A DNA stretch of 64,000 bases from Phoronis australis (taxonomy: Eukaryota > Phoronida > Phoronidae). The translations under genes were made by a program, and so were the position numbers. The stretch is taken from positions 173,500-237,499 of the forward strand of contig NMRA01000207.1 in the NCBI GenBank assembly GCA_002633005.1. The letters run 5' to 3'. Below, one piece after another: positions 46,400 through 59,500 of this stretch. Numbering within the stretch: position 1 is the first letter of the stretch; every line of letters starts with the position of its first letter. Below the pieces are notes generated by a model, which was given only the letters and a program-made list of their open reading frames with translations, was not told the origin of the DNA and did not search any database.

Positions 46400-46966
46400 A
46401 TTCCGTTACGTTCGTACTTTCGGAACAAAACTCTACTCTCAACTGAACATAGATACAGTAACTGACCTAGCGACATAATTAAAATACACACGATATTTCG
46501 AAACATACTTGTTTCATTCTCAAGTGAAGATAAAATGACGCAGTAATGCCACCACAGAGTATAAGCTGATGACACAAACAGTGAGACACGGCGGGTGTGA
46601 AATACTGCAAAGAATGACTAATGAAGGGGGGTAACAGGAAAGTCACGCAAACAAGTGTAACGTGCGGCTCCACCCTGTTTGTTGCTCATTCAAAACAGGC
46701 TTCTCAAAAGCAAATAAAAGGGAGTCTAATACTTTCAAACGCAGCACATCTTGCTCCATGAAGCGAAATGACGTGTTTTCCACAATTTCTTGACGATTGA
46801 TTTTACGTTCGTGACATTGCAGAAAATAATCTTGGGTGGCGCCATTATGAAGATGCATGGATAACCAACGGGAAAGACTGCAAACCGTTTGACCAATGTA
46901 ACATTGTTTGACGTTTGAACGAAGACATTCGTTCATAGAGCATACAAACTCATAAACAACACTACA
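46400..46966 (-). pseudogene. Penelope-like element 3' part with GIY-YIG domain
   Basis: The minus-strand frame (46936-46643, open from about 46966) reads VVYEFVC, then KQCYIGQTVCSLSRWLSMHL, then RKINRQEIVENTSFRFME and VLRLKVLDSLLFAFEKPVLN. This order matches the GIY-YIG endonuclease domain at the C-terminus of Penelope-like elements. Downstream on the minus strand (46525-46483) is CTTGAGAATGAAACAAGTAT followed by GTTTCGAAATATCG, a terminal sequence of the PLE type. The reverse transcriptase part is missing, so the copy is 5'-truncated. Confidence 0.7.
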
Positions 46967-47889
46967 CTGTGCAGGATTTGGAGTGATGCCTTAACTGACT
47001 AATCAGATCGCAGCATTCGTGACACACCTTCGTTTCCAAGCCGCCATTTTACGCAACAAACTGCACGTTGCCGGATAAAACTTGTTGTTTGTTTGTCGAC
47101 ATTACGCAAGGGAGCGGAGCTTGCGATGGGCCAATTCCCATAAACAAGCCTCAAGTGGCTAAACCGATCAGCGCCATCTTCAGGCTTGGTGACGAGGCTG
47201 GCTCCTTACTGTGTTTGCGGATTTTTTACATTGGCGCTCTCTAGGATAATGAGAGAGCGAAAGCGACTTTCGCTTGATCCAGACTCAGCCTCAGTCGACA
47301 GAAATGTTTTTACTACATTGTGGTTCATTAAGTTAATAACAAATGAATAAATCCCACTGTCAGTCCCGAGTGTTTTATTACGTTAAGTTCACTAATTCAT
47401 GATAGCTTTCTAACATCGGCTGGGATCGAAATCCTCCCGCTTTATCAGTTGCAACCTGACTGACTTTGCAGTCGCGTATTTTTTGCAGTAGGAAATGTAT
47501 GGAACATGGTATCCTTCATCCACTGACATTTCAAGAGGTCTGCCTTTCTTTGTAGACTCTACCGCACAGTAGTGGAAATTTGCCGACACAACGTGGTTAT
47601 GGCAGCAAGGTAAGCTGGTGAAATCGGGACCTCGTGCTGTTGCATTTCACAAAAAGTTGGCCCTTTTTACATACGTATACCCCTGGTTTAACAACCACCT
47701 GCGACTGCAGTGATGTGCGCAAATGTAGGCGCGCGTTATAGACTCAATAAGGAAGACAGACAACTTTTCTTGTAGAGGTTTGAAGTATAAAACTTATCTA
47801 CAACATGATCATCTGAAAGTAAATTAAAAATACAAGTATATAGTAGTTTGCCCAACCTTCTGGATGCTCTGTGGTGAAAGGTTTCATTT
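46967..47889. other. non-coding stretch
   Basis: No gene or defined repeat was recognised. Confidence 0.4.
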
Positions 47890-47903
47890 CCAGACAGCAT
47901 CCG

Positions 47904-48956
47904 TAGGCGGATTTAAGGGGGGACAGGGAGCCCGCCCCCCCCCCCTCCCTTGGCTGCCGCCAAACTGAATAAAACAGGAAGACAGTAAGAGCGTGAGGAA
48001 ATATTGGCCCTGGTAACCACGAAGCGGCCGAAACAAGGTGTAGGAACAAAAACCGGACGATCGCCACACAAATAAAAAAAGTTCATGTTCAATTCAACGT
48101 TTCGTCTTTTCATTAGACATCATCAGGATCATATTTACAACAATTTAGGACAACAAGTGCCAACATACAGCTCAGGTAACATCCATAGAGTGAAGTGAGA
48201 GATACATAGAATATGGTCACTAGCTGGTCATCACCATAGCTGCAGGGTCACAGAGCTCTGCATGTTATTCAGAGAATCAGTGGCATGCTGGTTCTGAATG
48301 GCCAATGACTCTTTAATGTACAGTAACTCCTTATTAGGTTCTCTGCAGATAATACTAACAGAGTTGGCTTGGTGATTTTAGCTAATACAATGCCTATATA
48401 TGTTACTTTTCTCTGAGGTGTGATGTTCTTTCAACCTGTCACAGAGGCGTCGCTGTGTGAGTCCTATATAGAATTCCTTACGGTTGTCACATTCAACCTT
48501 ATACACAACATTGCTCTTGTTCAATAAAGGGATGGGGGACTTCAGTTTACACAGCATATTGGAAAGTTTCCGAAGGGGTTTGAAAACAACTATCAGTTCA
48601 ACTGCTTGGTCTATGCAATGAATAAGGCGAGATAATTGACGTTTCAATTTTATACTACTTAGCCCGGTGTAACCAAGAGAAAAGAAAACTTTCTTTTTCT
48701 CGGGTCCAATTGAACATGAACTTTTTTATTTGTGCTTCGATCGTCCGGTTTTTGATCTTATTGTGGCCAAAAACTGATTTAATTAAGGTGTGGGAAGCGT
48801 CTCCCAGTTTTTTTGTTCTAGTCGCGCGGTTGCATTTCAGCAAGGAAGTCCACAGTCTCAGAAGTCCAAGCCTCCTTCATGCAGTCGTGCTTTACGCGAT
48901 TGCCTGAGACAAAGTGTTGCCCCCCTCCCTTATGGTATCCTAGATCCGCCACTGGC
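47904..48956. mobile_element. CAGTGGCGGATT-type MITE apparently split by a PLE insertion
   Basis: The left end (TAGGCGGATTTAAGGGGGGA, then a C-rich run) and the right end (CCCCCCTCCCTTATGG, then TAGATCCGCCACTG) match the two ends of the MITE family seen at 12290 and 20149. Here they lie about 1.05 kb apart instead of about 150 bp, with a PLE fragment in between. The left terminus is eroded. Confidence 0.5.
48047..48765 (-). pseudogene. Penelope-like element fragment with GIY-YIG domain and inverted ends
   Basis: The minus-strand frame 48647-48378 reads KSNVVYKVECDNRKEFYIGL followed by TQRRLCDRLKEHH, a GIY-YIG domain (VYKVEC...FYIGLT, then R and EH). It is preceded by the usual PLE connector (ELIVVFKPLRKLSNMLCKLK). 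The segment is bounded by an inverted repeat of about 50 bases: AAAACCGGACGATCG...AGTTCATGTTCAATT at 48047-48095 and its complement at 48705-48765. Next to the 48095 arm is a CTGATGATG...GACGAAAC sequence resembling a hammerhead ribozyme core. No RT domain remains. Confidence 0.7.
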
Positions 48957-49149
48957 ATCAACCATGAAATGTTTGCTAAACAATGATGTAGTTCTACGCA
49001 GGAACATCACTCAAATTACCAGATACAACATGTCTAAATCTAAAATTGTGACTATTACGGATAAGCGATACCAACTGAGATCGGTAAAATGGACTTCATA
49101 ACAAACAAAGACGTCGACAACCATAAAGCTTGTGCAGTGGTAGCCATTT

Positions 49150-49960
49150 GAGATCTACAAACATTTGATTAGAAGGTGTCACAATCAGTATCTAAAATAA
49201 CTCTGGCAATCTGCTCTGCAGTCTTTTACTTTTTGGCGTAAGAGCACAAGTAATGCCTTGCAGCATTTTAAGCTTACTCACAATAGGTATATAATATTTG
49301 ATTCGACCCAAAAGACCCAGTTTTGTCAAAAGTCAGAGAGAGTGTAAGGTTCTTTTATAGACCAAGTTAAATTATTTTCAAATTTGACAACTACAAATAT
49401 TTCATGGTCAACCACTTCTTGCTTGTCATCAGACATATACAAAGTAAGTTGAACAGCATTTTTGGACCTTTTCTGATTGGAGGTTATGCACATACATTTA
49501 ATCTTTTAGTAAGAGTAATTTTGTTTTCAGAGAACCTATTTGTAACTGAGTCCAAGTCAGCCTGAAGGGCGTTTTCAATGTTTTGTATCTTTTATTTCCT
49601 TCATACAAGTTCGAATCTATTTTTTACTTAAGATATAATGGTAGATCATTCATATTAGTTAAAAATATGAGAGGGCCCAGAACGGACTCTTGGGGAACAC
49701 CATGGGTATATGAGTGAGTGGAGCCGACTGTACCCCCGAGTGATACCAACTGTGACCTCTCCGTAAGATAACATTCAAATCATCCTACAATCTCGGTTAA
49801 GACATTGCAAACAAAATTCGTAACAGGATCTCGTGATCTACAACATCAAATGCCTTTATAAAACCCAATAACACAATAGTTGTCAACAGATTTCACATTC
49901 TGTATAATTTTGTCTTTTGATAAATGAAGAAAGATATCGTCTTCATTGTATAGGTGTATA
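49150..49960 (-). pseudogene. degenerate LINE reverse transcriptase fragment
   Basis: The minus strand reads KDKIIQNVKSVDNYCVIGFYK near 49910-49850, then ECYLTERSQLVSLGGTVGST and THGVPQESVLGPLIFLTNMN (49760-49650), then LQADLDSVTNRFSENKITLT (49570-49510). The VPQ.SVLGPL.F...MNDL motif is the central RT block of jockey/CR1-like LINEs. Stops and frameshifts are present, and the element is truncated at both ends. Confidence 0.65.
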
Positions 49961-50458
49961 TTTCAGTTGCTTCACCTTTGTACATACTCCCGACGTGGTT
50001 CAGCTTTATCGGTGACTAGCATTTGTGCTAATGTTGTTTTATTGTTCCGAGTTCCTTTCTACCGATATACATCAAATATTTTACGTGTGTACAGCAGACT
50101 AATTTATACTCTCAAGTATCGGCCAGGGTGTATTTGGTCTGCTGCGTGGTGCTACCACGCGGTGAATACCCCTGACGAAGACGTGCCTCCGGTACCCAGT
50201 GTCCCGGTCGTTGAGGTTTTGCGTTAGCCCGGATTTATACTCGGGAAAGAGAACTCTCAGCTGCACCGACCACTTCCTTGTGCGACAGCGTCAACGCTAT
50301 TGGCCGTTATAGTGGGCTTACCTGAGACTTGAGGTCGTCACCTATTGTCATTGAGTATTAACAATTTACATTCGAGCTCAAACAACTCGCCGGGGGTCAC
50401 ATTTCGATAAAACAGACCTATTCAACGAAACGTGTTTACATTGCGATTTTATAAACCC

Positions 50459-50476
50459 TTCACGTTGCAACGTGAA
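50459..50476. promoter_or_regulatory. perfect 18-base palindrome upstream of the ZIP-like gene
   Basis: TTCACGTTGCAACGTGAA is fully self-complementary and contains two CACGT-type (E-box-like) half-sites. It is centred about 168 bases upstream of the ATG at 50635, a plausible place for a dimeric transcription factor site. Function is inferred only. Confidence 0.35.
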
Positions 50477-50634
50477 AGGCTTTCATTGGTCGATAACACT
50501 GTGCTCAGCGAAGCCGCACGTTATTCACATTTCATCATCACGAGTCAGTCGCAAATTTCCCATTTAACCTTTGGACGAGTGGAGTGACGGCATCTACCTG
50601 TCTGCGACAACTTTATTGTTACCCTTCTAGCAAC

Positions 50635-53474
50635 ATGAAGAACTTAGTACTGTGCTGTGCTACCTTGTTTGTTTGCGTTTATTCTCAACATGTCCATATG
50701 GACGGGTTCGAACTGTTCGTGAAAGAACTCAACCGTTCCTCTGAACTTCTCGTCTCCGACCTTTTTAACATTTCACACCGCGTGTTTGATAATTTGGGAT
50801 GTGAAGGGGCGTGTCCTAAGGTAAGTTTCAATATAGCCAGTCTAATTTGTAGTGTGGACTCGTAGCCGGATTCCATACATGTGATTTCAAGCAATGCGTT
50901 TTTATGTGCAACGTCTTTCCGTAGATTTAGTTGTGCTATACCCGGTAGCTCGCATTTCCGTGGTAAATGCAGTGGTAATGGTAGAAAAGATGACATGTAT
51001 GGGATGCCAATCTCCTTTGGCTCGCTGTTTGTAGCAACGAAGGAGCTATTAGTCATTGCAATGAATCAAATATTTCCACCTTGATACCAGCTCGGCGTTA
51101 CTTGACAATAAGTGGCCTACCTAGGTCAGTGCTGGCGTAAATCCAATCGGTCATACTTTACATTAACTGAGGCGTGTTGTCACTGACGTGCTGTACCGAG
51201 AAGTATTTAAAAGGAGGCAAACGCGAAATTGAAACGATTTTCGACTGGGGGAGGGCTTTCGTGCAATGGCCAAGGGATCGTAGCACCGCTGAGCCCCCGT
51301 AGTTACACGCAATACATTCAAGTAGCTTTTCTATCCTTCTCCCTTGCAATATAGATGTCAGGCAGGATGAGAAATTACCTCTCATCTCTTATTTGTCATT
51401 TATCTGAAGGACATTGATAGCTTTCCCACTGAACCTTTACTCCCACTGCGCAATACGCTTTACCGAACGCAATCGGCTTAATTGCAGTGAGAACGGCCAT
51501 TTACTGCCGGAGACAAATTTAATCCAAACAATTACAGAGGTGTCTCCGTTATAGATAGTATTAATAAAATTTTTACAACTATTCTTTATTCTCGTATAAT
51601 TGAATGGTAGAATAACACGAAATGTATCCCTGAAGAACAAGCAGGCTTTAAGACTGGGTACTCTACAGTCGATAACATTTTTAACCTACAGTGTATCATC
51701 TAGAAACATGTCACTAGACGGAAGGGGAAAGTATATTGTGCATTCTTTGGTTTAGTAAGGCATTTGATAGTGTAGATATTTCCCCGTTTATTTTATGGCC
51801 TTTTAACCAAAGGTTTGCATGGAAAAATGTTTAATATTTTGCGCAGTATGTACGACTCTATACAATCGTGTGTTGTGGTACAGTCCCAGACCACATCCTA
51901 TTTCAACTGTACAGTTGGTGTCCGGTAAGGATGTGTTTTAAGTCCCTGGCTGTTCTCGGTGTTTGTTACCACACTAGTGTCTGTCTGATATTAGAGAAAA
52001 TGTAGACAAGGGTATAATACGTGTCTCTCCGGGCTGTGATATAGGTTCGCTGATGATTTAGTGCTGGTGTCGAATACTGTTGCTGGGCTACAGATGAAGC
52101 TCAATGCCCTCGAAAAGTTTTGTCGAGATTGGAACTTGCAATTTAATTTGGAGAAAACGAGTGTTGTGGTATTTAAGCGAGGAGGCATATCTTCAATTAA
52201 TGAAAGGTGGGTTTTGTGAGACAAGAAAGTAGATACCAAGTTGTACTACAAGTACCTAGGAGTCACATTCTCCAGAAGACTTAAATGGATAGAGCATTGT
52301 AGAGTACTTGCAAGACAAGCTCGAAAAGCAATGAGCGTTATTAAAGCCACTCTGTCAAAATTTAACTGTATTTCCCATGGAGTGCATTTTAAACTCTTTG
52401 ACTCTATGATAATGCCCATATTAACACGTGGTGCGGAAGTATGGGGAACATCAATGTGTGAATCTATTGAAAAAGTTCATAATGATTTCTGTAAATATGT
52501 TCTGAAATTGAGTACTAAAATGCCAAATGCTATGGCTCATGGTGAATGTGGGAGACAATTGCTAATTACAAAATATATGTGTAAATCAATTATCTATTGG
52601 ACGAAATTACTTGATATGGAAGAACATAGGTACCCACTGAAGTGTTATGGTATGGTTAGGGAACAAGGTGAAAATGGTAATTGTAACTGGGCACACCGTG
52701 TCAAAGAAATTTTGTAAAGGTACAGTGTGATTATTTGGCCCAGGCAATAGTGCTGAATTTATTATGGTATTCAAACAGAGATTACTGGATTGAGGCGAAC
52801 AGGAATGGTAACTGGAAATAGGTAGCTCAAATGAATATGGATTTTATAGTCTTATTAAACGTGATCTTCTTAGCGAGCAATATGTGAATTGTTTAAGCTC
52901 TTATTCGAGAATACTTACGCAATGTCGATGTTCAGGTCACTCCCTTCGTATAGAGAAAGGGAGATATATGGGTATTCCTTACATGTAATATAGAGAAAGG
53001 GAGATATATGGGTATTCCTTACATGTAATATAGAGAAAGGGAGACATATGGGTATTCCTTACATGTAATATAGAGAAAGGGAGACATATGGGTATTCCTT
53101 ACATGTAATATAGAGAAAGGGAGACATATGGGTATTCCTTACATGTAATATAGAGAAAGGGAGACATATGGATATTCCTAGAAGTGTGAGAATATGCGGC
53201 ATATGCTGTTTGGGTGAAATTGAAGATGAGCCACATTTCATGTGTCGATGCCCTGTTCTTGGAGACCTTAGAAGAAATCTTCTACCAGAGCTGGTGAATG
53301 TTAACTATTCTCTTGTTAGGTTATTCCAACAGAAAAATCATGACAGTATTCAGCGCCTTGCATTGTATATTCCGAAGGCTATTGCTTCAAGAGAAGAACT
53401 GCTCTCCGTGTAAATACTCTGAATATACGTTTGAATTTATGTATTTATAGCCAAAGCCTACGATGTACAATAAA

Positions 53475-53510
<36 letters not shown>

Positions 53511-56500
53511 CATCATCATTATTTACTGCCGGACTAAAGTAACCGCGATATCAATTTACTCCTCATTGAAGCGTCTGCTTTGAGACTTATTAAATTTTGT
53601 CTGCTTTTTCATCTGATGTGAAGCGCTGGCTCTGTGATGATGACGTTGTTGTTGAAGCCTTTGTTCGTCTATTTACTGTATTGTTACATGTCATTTGTCA
53701 TTGTCCGCTTCTCGATGACCTCGTATTGAGAGCAAATTTCTTCCCTGTGTTATACCAAGCTGGTACACAGACAATGAGCACTTGTATATATTCAGAAGCA
53801 AGCATCCCTATGTGGTTAAACGGCTTCCTCTGTGTATTCTAAAGCAACGGAATTGAGAATCCAAATGATCTCGGACAAATTGTGTGTTGAATACATATAA
53901 TTATGTGCTGGCTACGCCCATTATTTTCTAATAAATATAATTATTGTTAATATCATCATCATCGTCATCATCATCATCATTACCATCGTCATCATTATCA
54001 CTACTGATTGTACACCGACGATAGGACATAGCAAGCAGTGTATCTCTACAACACTTGCTGAAACATTTTTGTAAATATGAGAGACCTGGCAAAGTTTAAG
54101 GGTAAAATCCCCAACTTCAAGTTTGATGGCACAACAGTATATGTCGTCTATATAATTACGATTACCTCGAGGTTACTTTCATTCTAGAATGCTTTACTTT
54201 TGCAAGAAAAATAAGACTTCCGTTATTTTCACGAAAAAAGTCTGAACTCGCATAAAACGATAACGACATAATGATATAGAAAACTGCAACAGAGTTTTTG
54301 AGATTTCATCTTGAATTTTTATTCTAAACATAATTTGGTCATGTTATTGATACTGTTCTGTTTTGGTAAGGTGGTCGTTTAAGAATGAATTGAAACATCG
54401 CTGTTTCGTGGCGTTTTATCACATATTTAAGCCGTGGCTCGAAATGTTATTCTTGATTGACGAGTGGCTCACGGCCGCTTAACCCCGATTCTTGTCTTGG
54501 GCCTACTTCTTTACCGAGCATGTTTGGCGCAACGACAAGTGAGCATCTTTCTTTTTTGCAAAAGTTTAACAAAAAGACATGGCCACGTGACCCAAGTAAT
54601 GGCAGATTGCCAAAATTCAAAAATCAAACTCTACAGGCTTTCCAGTTGCAGCTCGCAGTAGGGGGTTCTCACACTGGTTTTGTACTCCCTCAAGAGGGAT
54701 TCTGACAAAACACTATTAGGCACCCTATAAGTAAGTGAATTTCTTAAAAATACTCCTCCAAATATGAAAATCATTCTCTAAACGCGAAACGCCTGGTACA
54801 TGCTAAGGTTAAAAAAGTGACCTTTTCTCGTGAAATTTTTGTTGAAAGATAGGTTCCCAAGTTTTTAGTGGCCACCTTACAGAGAGAGGGGGCCACAGAG
54901 GGTACAAAAGTTAGTTGAAGTCGAACTAGTTTGTGCACCGTCTTGATCTTTATTTTCCTACTTGCAGGCCTGTCTGAAGTTGTCGCGGCACAGTGCTGCA
55001 ATACCATACTCTCTAACGATGTGTTCTTCGTCATATTTCAATGAAACTGTTTAGTGGTCTGAGATTGTATAAAATGGGTTTTTAACAAAAGATGACTGAT
55101 TTTAGGACTTTTTTCAATTAAAGTAAATTATAAGTAAGAAAACATTGCAAAAGAAGACGTTATTTCTCGTGTACGTGTACGGAAGGCTAAGATGCAAATC
55201 ATGCGTAACCAGTAAAATATATATAGTATTTATAAAGTATAGTAAAAACTGGTGCGAGTTAGACAAACATGCGTAACAGTTGCAGTTTTCATTATTAGTT
55301 CGGGCCAGAAGGAGTCTACCCTTGATCGAGTTTTTAACCTACTTGAATTAACCGGCATTAAAACCGTGCTTTTTGACAAGAATCAAGTTTGGATTTAGGC
55401 TGCTTACCGTTATGGAGTTGGTCTCATATCGCTCTGCTACGGTATGGAGCGACTTATGCAGTTGAAAGGTCAATATTTAATAAATCTAACCACAAACCAA
55501 CCACATTGTACCGTTTTGAGATAAATAATTGTAACTTTAACCAAAGCGTAAGTTTTAAAACAAAATGAAAATCATTTTCTTCAATTTGACGTTTTAGTCA
55601 AGTAAAAAATGTTCAGGTTCTCGAGTGAATCATCATCATCATAACTAGCCTTTGTGCGGCTAAACATACAGCTTTGCGCCGATTTATTCATTAAAAAACT
55701 GAACATTTAAAATCTTCACCCGGCGAATTAGTGCTATTAACTACATGTACACTCTTCCTTGAGTAAACTAAATTATTCAATCGGGCGCTCGAGAAAAATT
55801 GTCGTTCTGTCGTTATTCTGCTGCTAAAATTGAGATGCGTTCTTTTAGGTCGGCTAACATTGGCCGGTTCCTTTTCCCCGATTCTTCAGTCAACTATTTT
55901 TCTTTTCTACGAGGTTGTGTACATCTCACAACAATTTATCGAAACTGCATGGTTTCATATTGTTATAAATTTTAAGTATTTTAATACCAGCAAACCGAAT
56001 TTCAGAACAAATCTTGCTGCTGCGAAGTTGCCATCATCTTCCGAAAGATGTCGCAAAATTTTAGGAAATTGGGCGTGCACATGTCGTCACGAGCGCGACA
56101 GAATTTTGTTACAATAGTTCATTAGATTGTTTTACACTCAAGCGGCTGAAACCAGCAAGATGAGTACGTGTTGAATGACTCCTAAATTTTGCATGCGCCT
56201 GCGCCGGTCGCGAGCTCTACATGTTGATGTAATTTTCACGACGAGTTGACGAGCAGAACTACCCGGGTTGTCGGAAATTTCGGGCATGTCGGTACCGGCC
56301 GAAGTTCAATAACGTAGTGCTGCCAAGCAATAGTCTTTACACAGCTAGCTGACCGGTTACGTCATAACCCGCAGTACATGTTCAGTCCCCGGCGGTCCTG
56401 TTTTGTGGAGGGGCCGTCATGTTTTTAGGTGCGTCAGTCCTGGGTGAGTCAGTCCTATTTAGAGGGCCGGCGGTCATGTTGTTTCTCTCCCGTTATAACT

Positions 56501-59500
56501 ATAATAACCAAATTCAAAATTTGTTTTTGACAGAAAATACTGGTCTAATGCCACTTGGAGTTATCAGTTTATTTGTATGCTAGCGACTGTAGCCAGTCAC
56601 GTTTAACCTGCTTCAAGACTCGTCAATGTTACTTCGCTCTGAATTTCAATTCTACGTTTTCTGCAAATCACATTGATTTCCCACATCCCTAGGTGAGAAG
56701 GCTTGATAACGGGAACCACTGGGCATTGCCCAAATGTCTATATGCCAAGTCCGCCGTTCTAATGGGAATACGGTTTCATCAATTGCTGCAGATTATTCAG
56801 AAAACATCGTTGAAACATTATGAAACATTAGGTGAATATGACCTTTATCATTGCATGAACTGATAAAACGGCAGTTAAACGAATGACGCCTAACGACAGC
56901 ATTTCAAAACAAACTGACTGAACCAATCGTATCAGTTCGTCTTTGTAAAGTACGGTACAATGCACATTACAGTTCGAGTGGTGAATAACAAAGCGTCTGC
57001 GCATGTTATTTCATTTCTTATTCTGTTTGTATTTTGATTACAACAGTAAGTAATACGAAGAGAGAAACAATTGCCACGGCGCGAGTTGTCAAGGCGGCAG
57101 TTGTTCTACTTCAGTCCATTTACTTGACCTTAGATCTCAAACTGAACCAGCATAAGCCATTGACACCAAGACTGTCCGCGCATGCTCACATAAACAATAT
57201 CGAACGTTCAAACTACGTGGAGTGCCAGCGGATCACACTTATATATGCTACTGCCCAAGTGTAACAGAGATGTTAGAGCTTTCAGTAACGCTAGGACCTA
57301 GCTAAAATCTAGCCAAATCCACGTGTTCTCCTTTAAAATACACGACAATATCTCTCGAACTATTGCTTTTTAGCGAGGTCCTAGCAGTACTGAACACAAG
57401 GCAGTTCTCTTATGTCTTTGTTTCTGCACATGCACTTGACCCTGGAGCAGCTGATCGAGTGCAACTTGCTGTATCTCCCTCTCAAACCAGTGTCAAAAAT
57501 GACCGCCTCAGTGTCAACTTTCTGCATGTCAGTCCTGGTTACACACATACTTGCGCCCGATTAGCTGCTCCGTGGCAAGTGCGCACCGTGCAAATGAGGC
57601 TACAAACTAGACAGTTTATATAGAGACTGTTGTTGCAGATACATATCACCACACCTTCTCACAGGACACAGTGCAACCGATAACTGTTGTCTTATTACAC
57701 AACATTACACAAATTCTAAACAAGACTCGGGACAAAGCGCATTTTCCAATATAATAGTCATAATAGGTGTGAGCGGTAGTCCCACTATAGCCTTGTTCTG
57801 GCCTCTAGCTAACGCGCAGTTGGTTTCGCGCAAATCGAAATTAAGTCAAATATCTGATTGTTTTGATATCTTTGTTTGGAAATTAACTAGCCTGAATACC
57901 GCAACTTCGCATTAAAGGAGGCTTTAGAGAATACATGAAAAAACGACGTTTTTTGTTATTTTGTAACCACTGTGTCAATAAGGAATTATTGTAATTTTCC
58001 TTTTAAGCCTGATAAACAATATAAAATGATGACACGGGCAAAATGTGTATGATAAGGTTTGTATCCGTGCTGCGCATGTATTACGAAATTGCACCAGCGC
58101 AGAATTTGTGGAGTGTCAGTTTATATACAGTAGGTGTTGTTGTGACTGGACAGCTACCAAATGAGAACTTAAAAGTAAATAACCTTTTTTGTGTAGAGGG
58201 GACTAACCTGTGTAGAGGGGACTAACATGTGACTTTGTTGGGAGGGCTAACCTTCGTCGTTGAGTAACTCAACGTTATTTTATGGATCCATAAGAGATCG
58301 GAGCCGTCTAGCCTATGCTAGAAACTAGCCAGTTTAGTGGTTTCCACGTGAAAGAGCGTGCACCTTTTCAGGAAAAAATCCGCAGTTTCTAGTTGGGCAT
58401 GCAACGCGTGCTCAGAACTATGTAGAATAAAATAGGCTACCGTTACATTGCGATCTATACAGACTCCTGCACAACTGAAGAACTCTCTTGAAATAGCTAG
58501 TACGTAAATGGCGAAAACAACGCTTGATAATAAACCTGTGCCATCAGTACGTACTATTGCTGAATTGTTTGGGTTATCCCCCAAAATCCCGGCTCCGCAG
58601 GTCAGCCCATGCAAGAATGAAGTTAATGGATCTTATAATTTCCCATATTATAATGGTGAAAGGCTTTAATTGCAATAATGTAATGACTTGGGTTTTTTTT
58701 CTTTGCATCGAGGGCTAACTAACTCCATGAATACTGGCCACGTGGTTAACTACGTGAACACATGGTTGATCTTGAAAATTGCCGGATTATTACTGACATC
58801 AAGAGCATTTTTAAGTGAGCGCCAAAACTGGGCGTACGTTGTTATCACAATAAAACGAATGCAGCAGTTGTGGATATTTTGGGAATGACATGATTACAAC
58901 CCTTTGACAACCTTTCCCAAAAATATTCATTACCAGAAATGACAATCTTTTTTTAGCACAAATAATACAAAATTTCAAGACGCAAAGAGCGACAGATATT
59001 GCTCCATTATCCCTTGCCAGAGAGGTGTCCCTGTGCATCTCATAGTCTTATTGAATTTAAAAATCAGAATAAATTTTCTCTCTATAAAGGTCAAGTACCC
59101 GTTATCAAAAGCAGAGGGAACCAAACTAAACACAAAAGCCGATCTTTAGGCTCTAACTTATCTTATTTTCTTTACTGTGTCTTTCTTTAATGCATTTGTG
59201 CCCGAATTTGTTGGTCGCCACCATGTTTCGCCACTGGCGCCTGCAAACTAGTTGAGGGGCACATGCAAACTCCCGCTTTCTACGGCCCTGCTGAAGTACT
59301 GAAGTGTGAGGTAGTTTTGGTCAGTATTGTCTTGTGTTCTTCACCTTCCCTTTCCGAATGTTGAAGGTGAGTGACCAACAAGAAGTAACCCTTTGGTATG
59401 GAATTCCAAGTCTGTCAGTTGTTGGTGTGCATAGATTTTGACACATTGACACAGAAATCTAGACTTGGATGTCTCGCTAATTCGCTTTGTGGCCGTGTGT

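Larger units (their letters stand above)
51490..53541 (+). pseudogene. degenerate LINE ORF2 in the ZIP-like gene's intron
   Basis: In order on the plus strand: NNYRGVSVIDSINKIFTTIL (about 51525-51585), PEEQAGFKTGYSTVDNIFNL (about 51620-51690), a broken RT core, KYLGVTFSRRLKWIEHC (from 52250), an intact stretch of about 158 codons to 52717, and the C-terminal zinc knuckle RICGICCLGEIEDEPHFMCR (about 53190-53250). It ends in an ATT microsatellite tail. Frameshifts abolish the RT core. A 40-base tandem array interrupts the segment before the zinc knuckle. It is inserted in sense orientation in the intron. Confidence 0.75.

Noticed and set aside
50584-50634. Upstream start for the ZIP-like protein
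   Set aside because: It adds 17 residues before a clean signal peptide; the ATG at 50635 fits better.
57363-57623. 86-codon plus-strand frame
   Set aside because: It starts inside a MITE and has no conserved feature.
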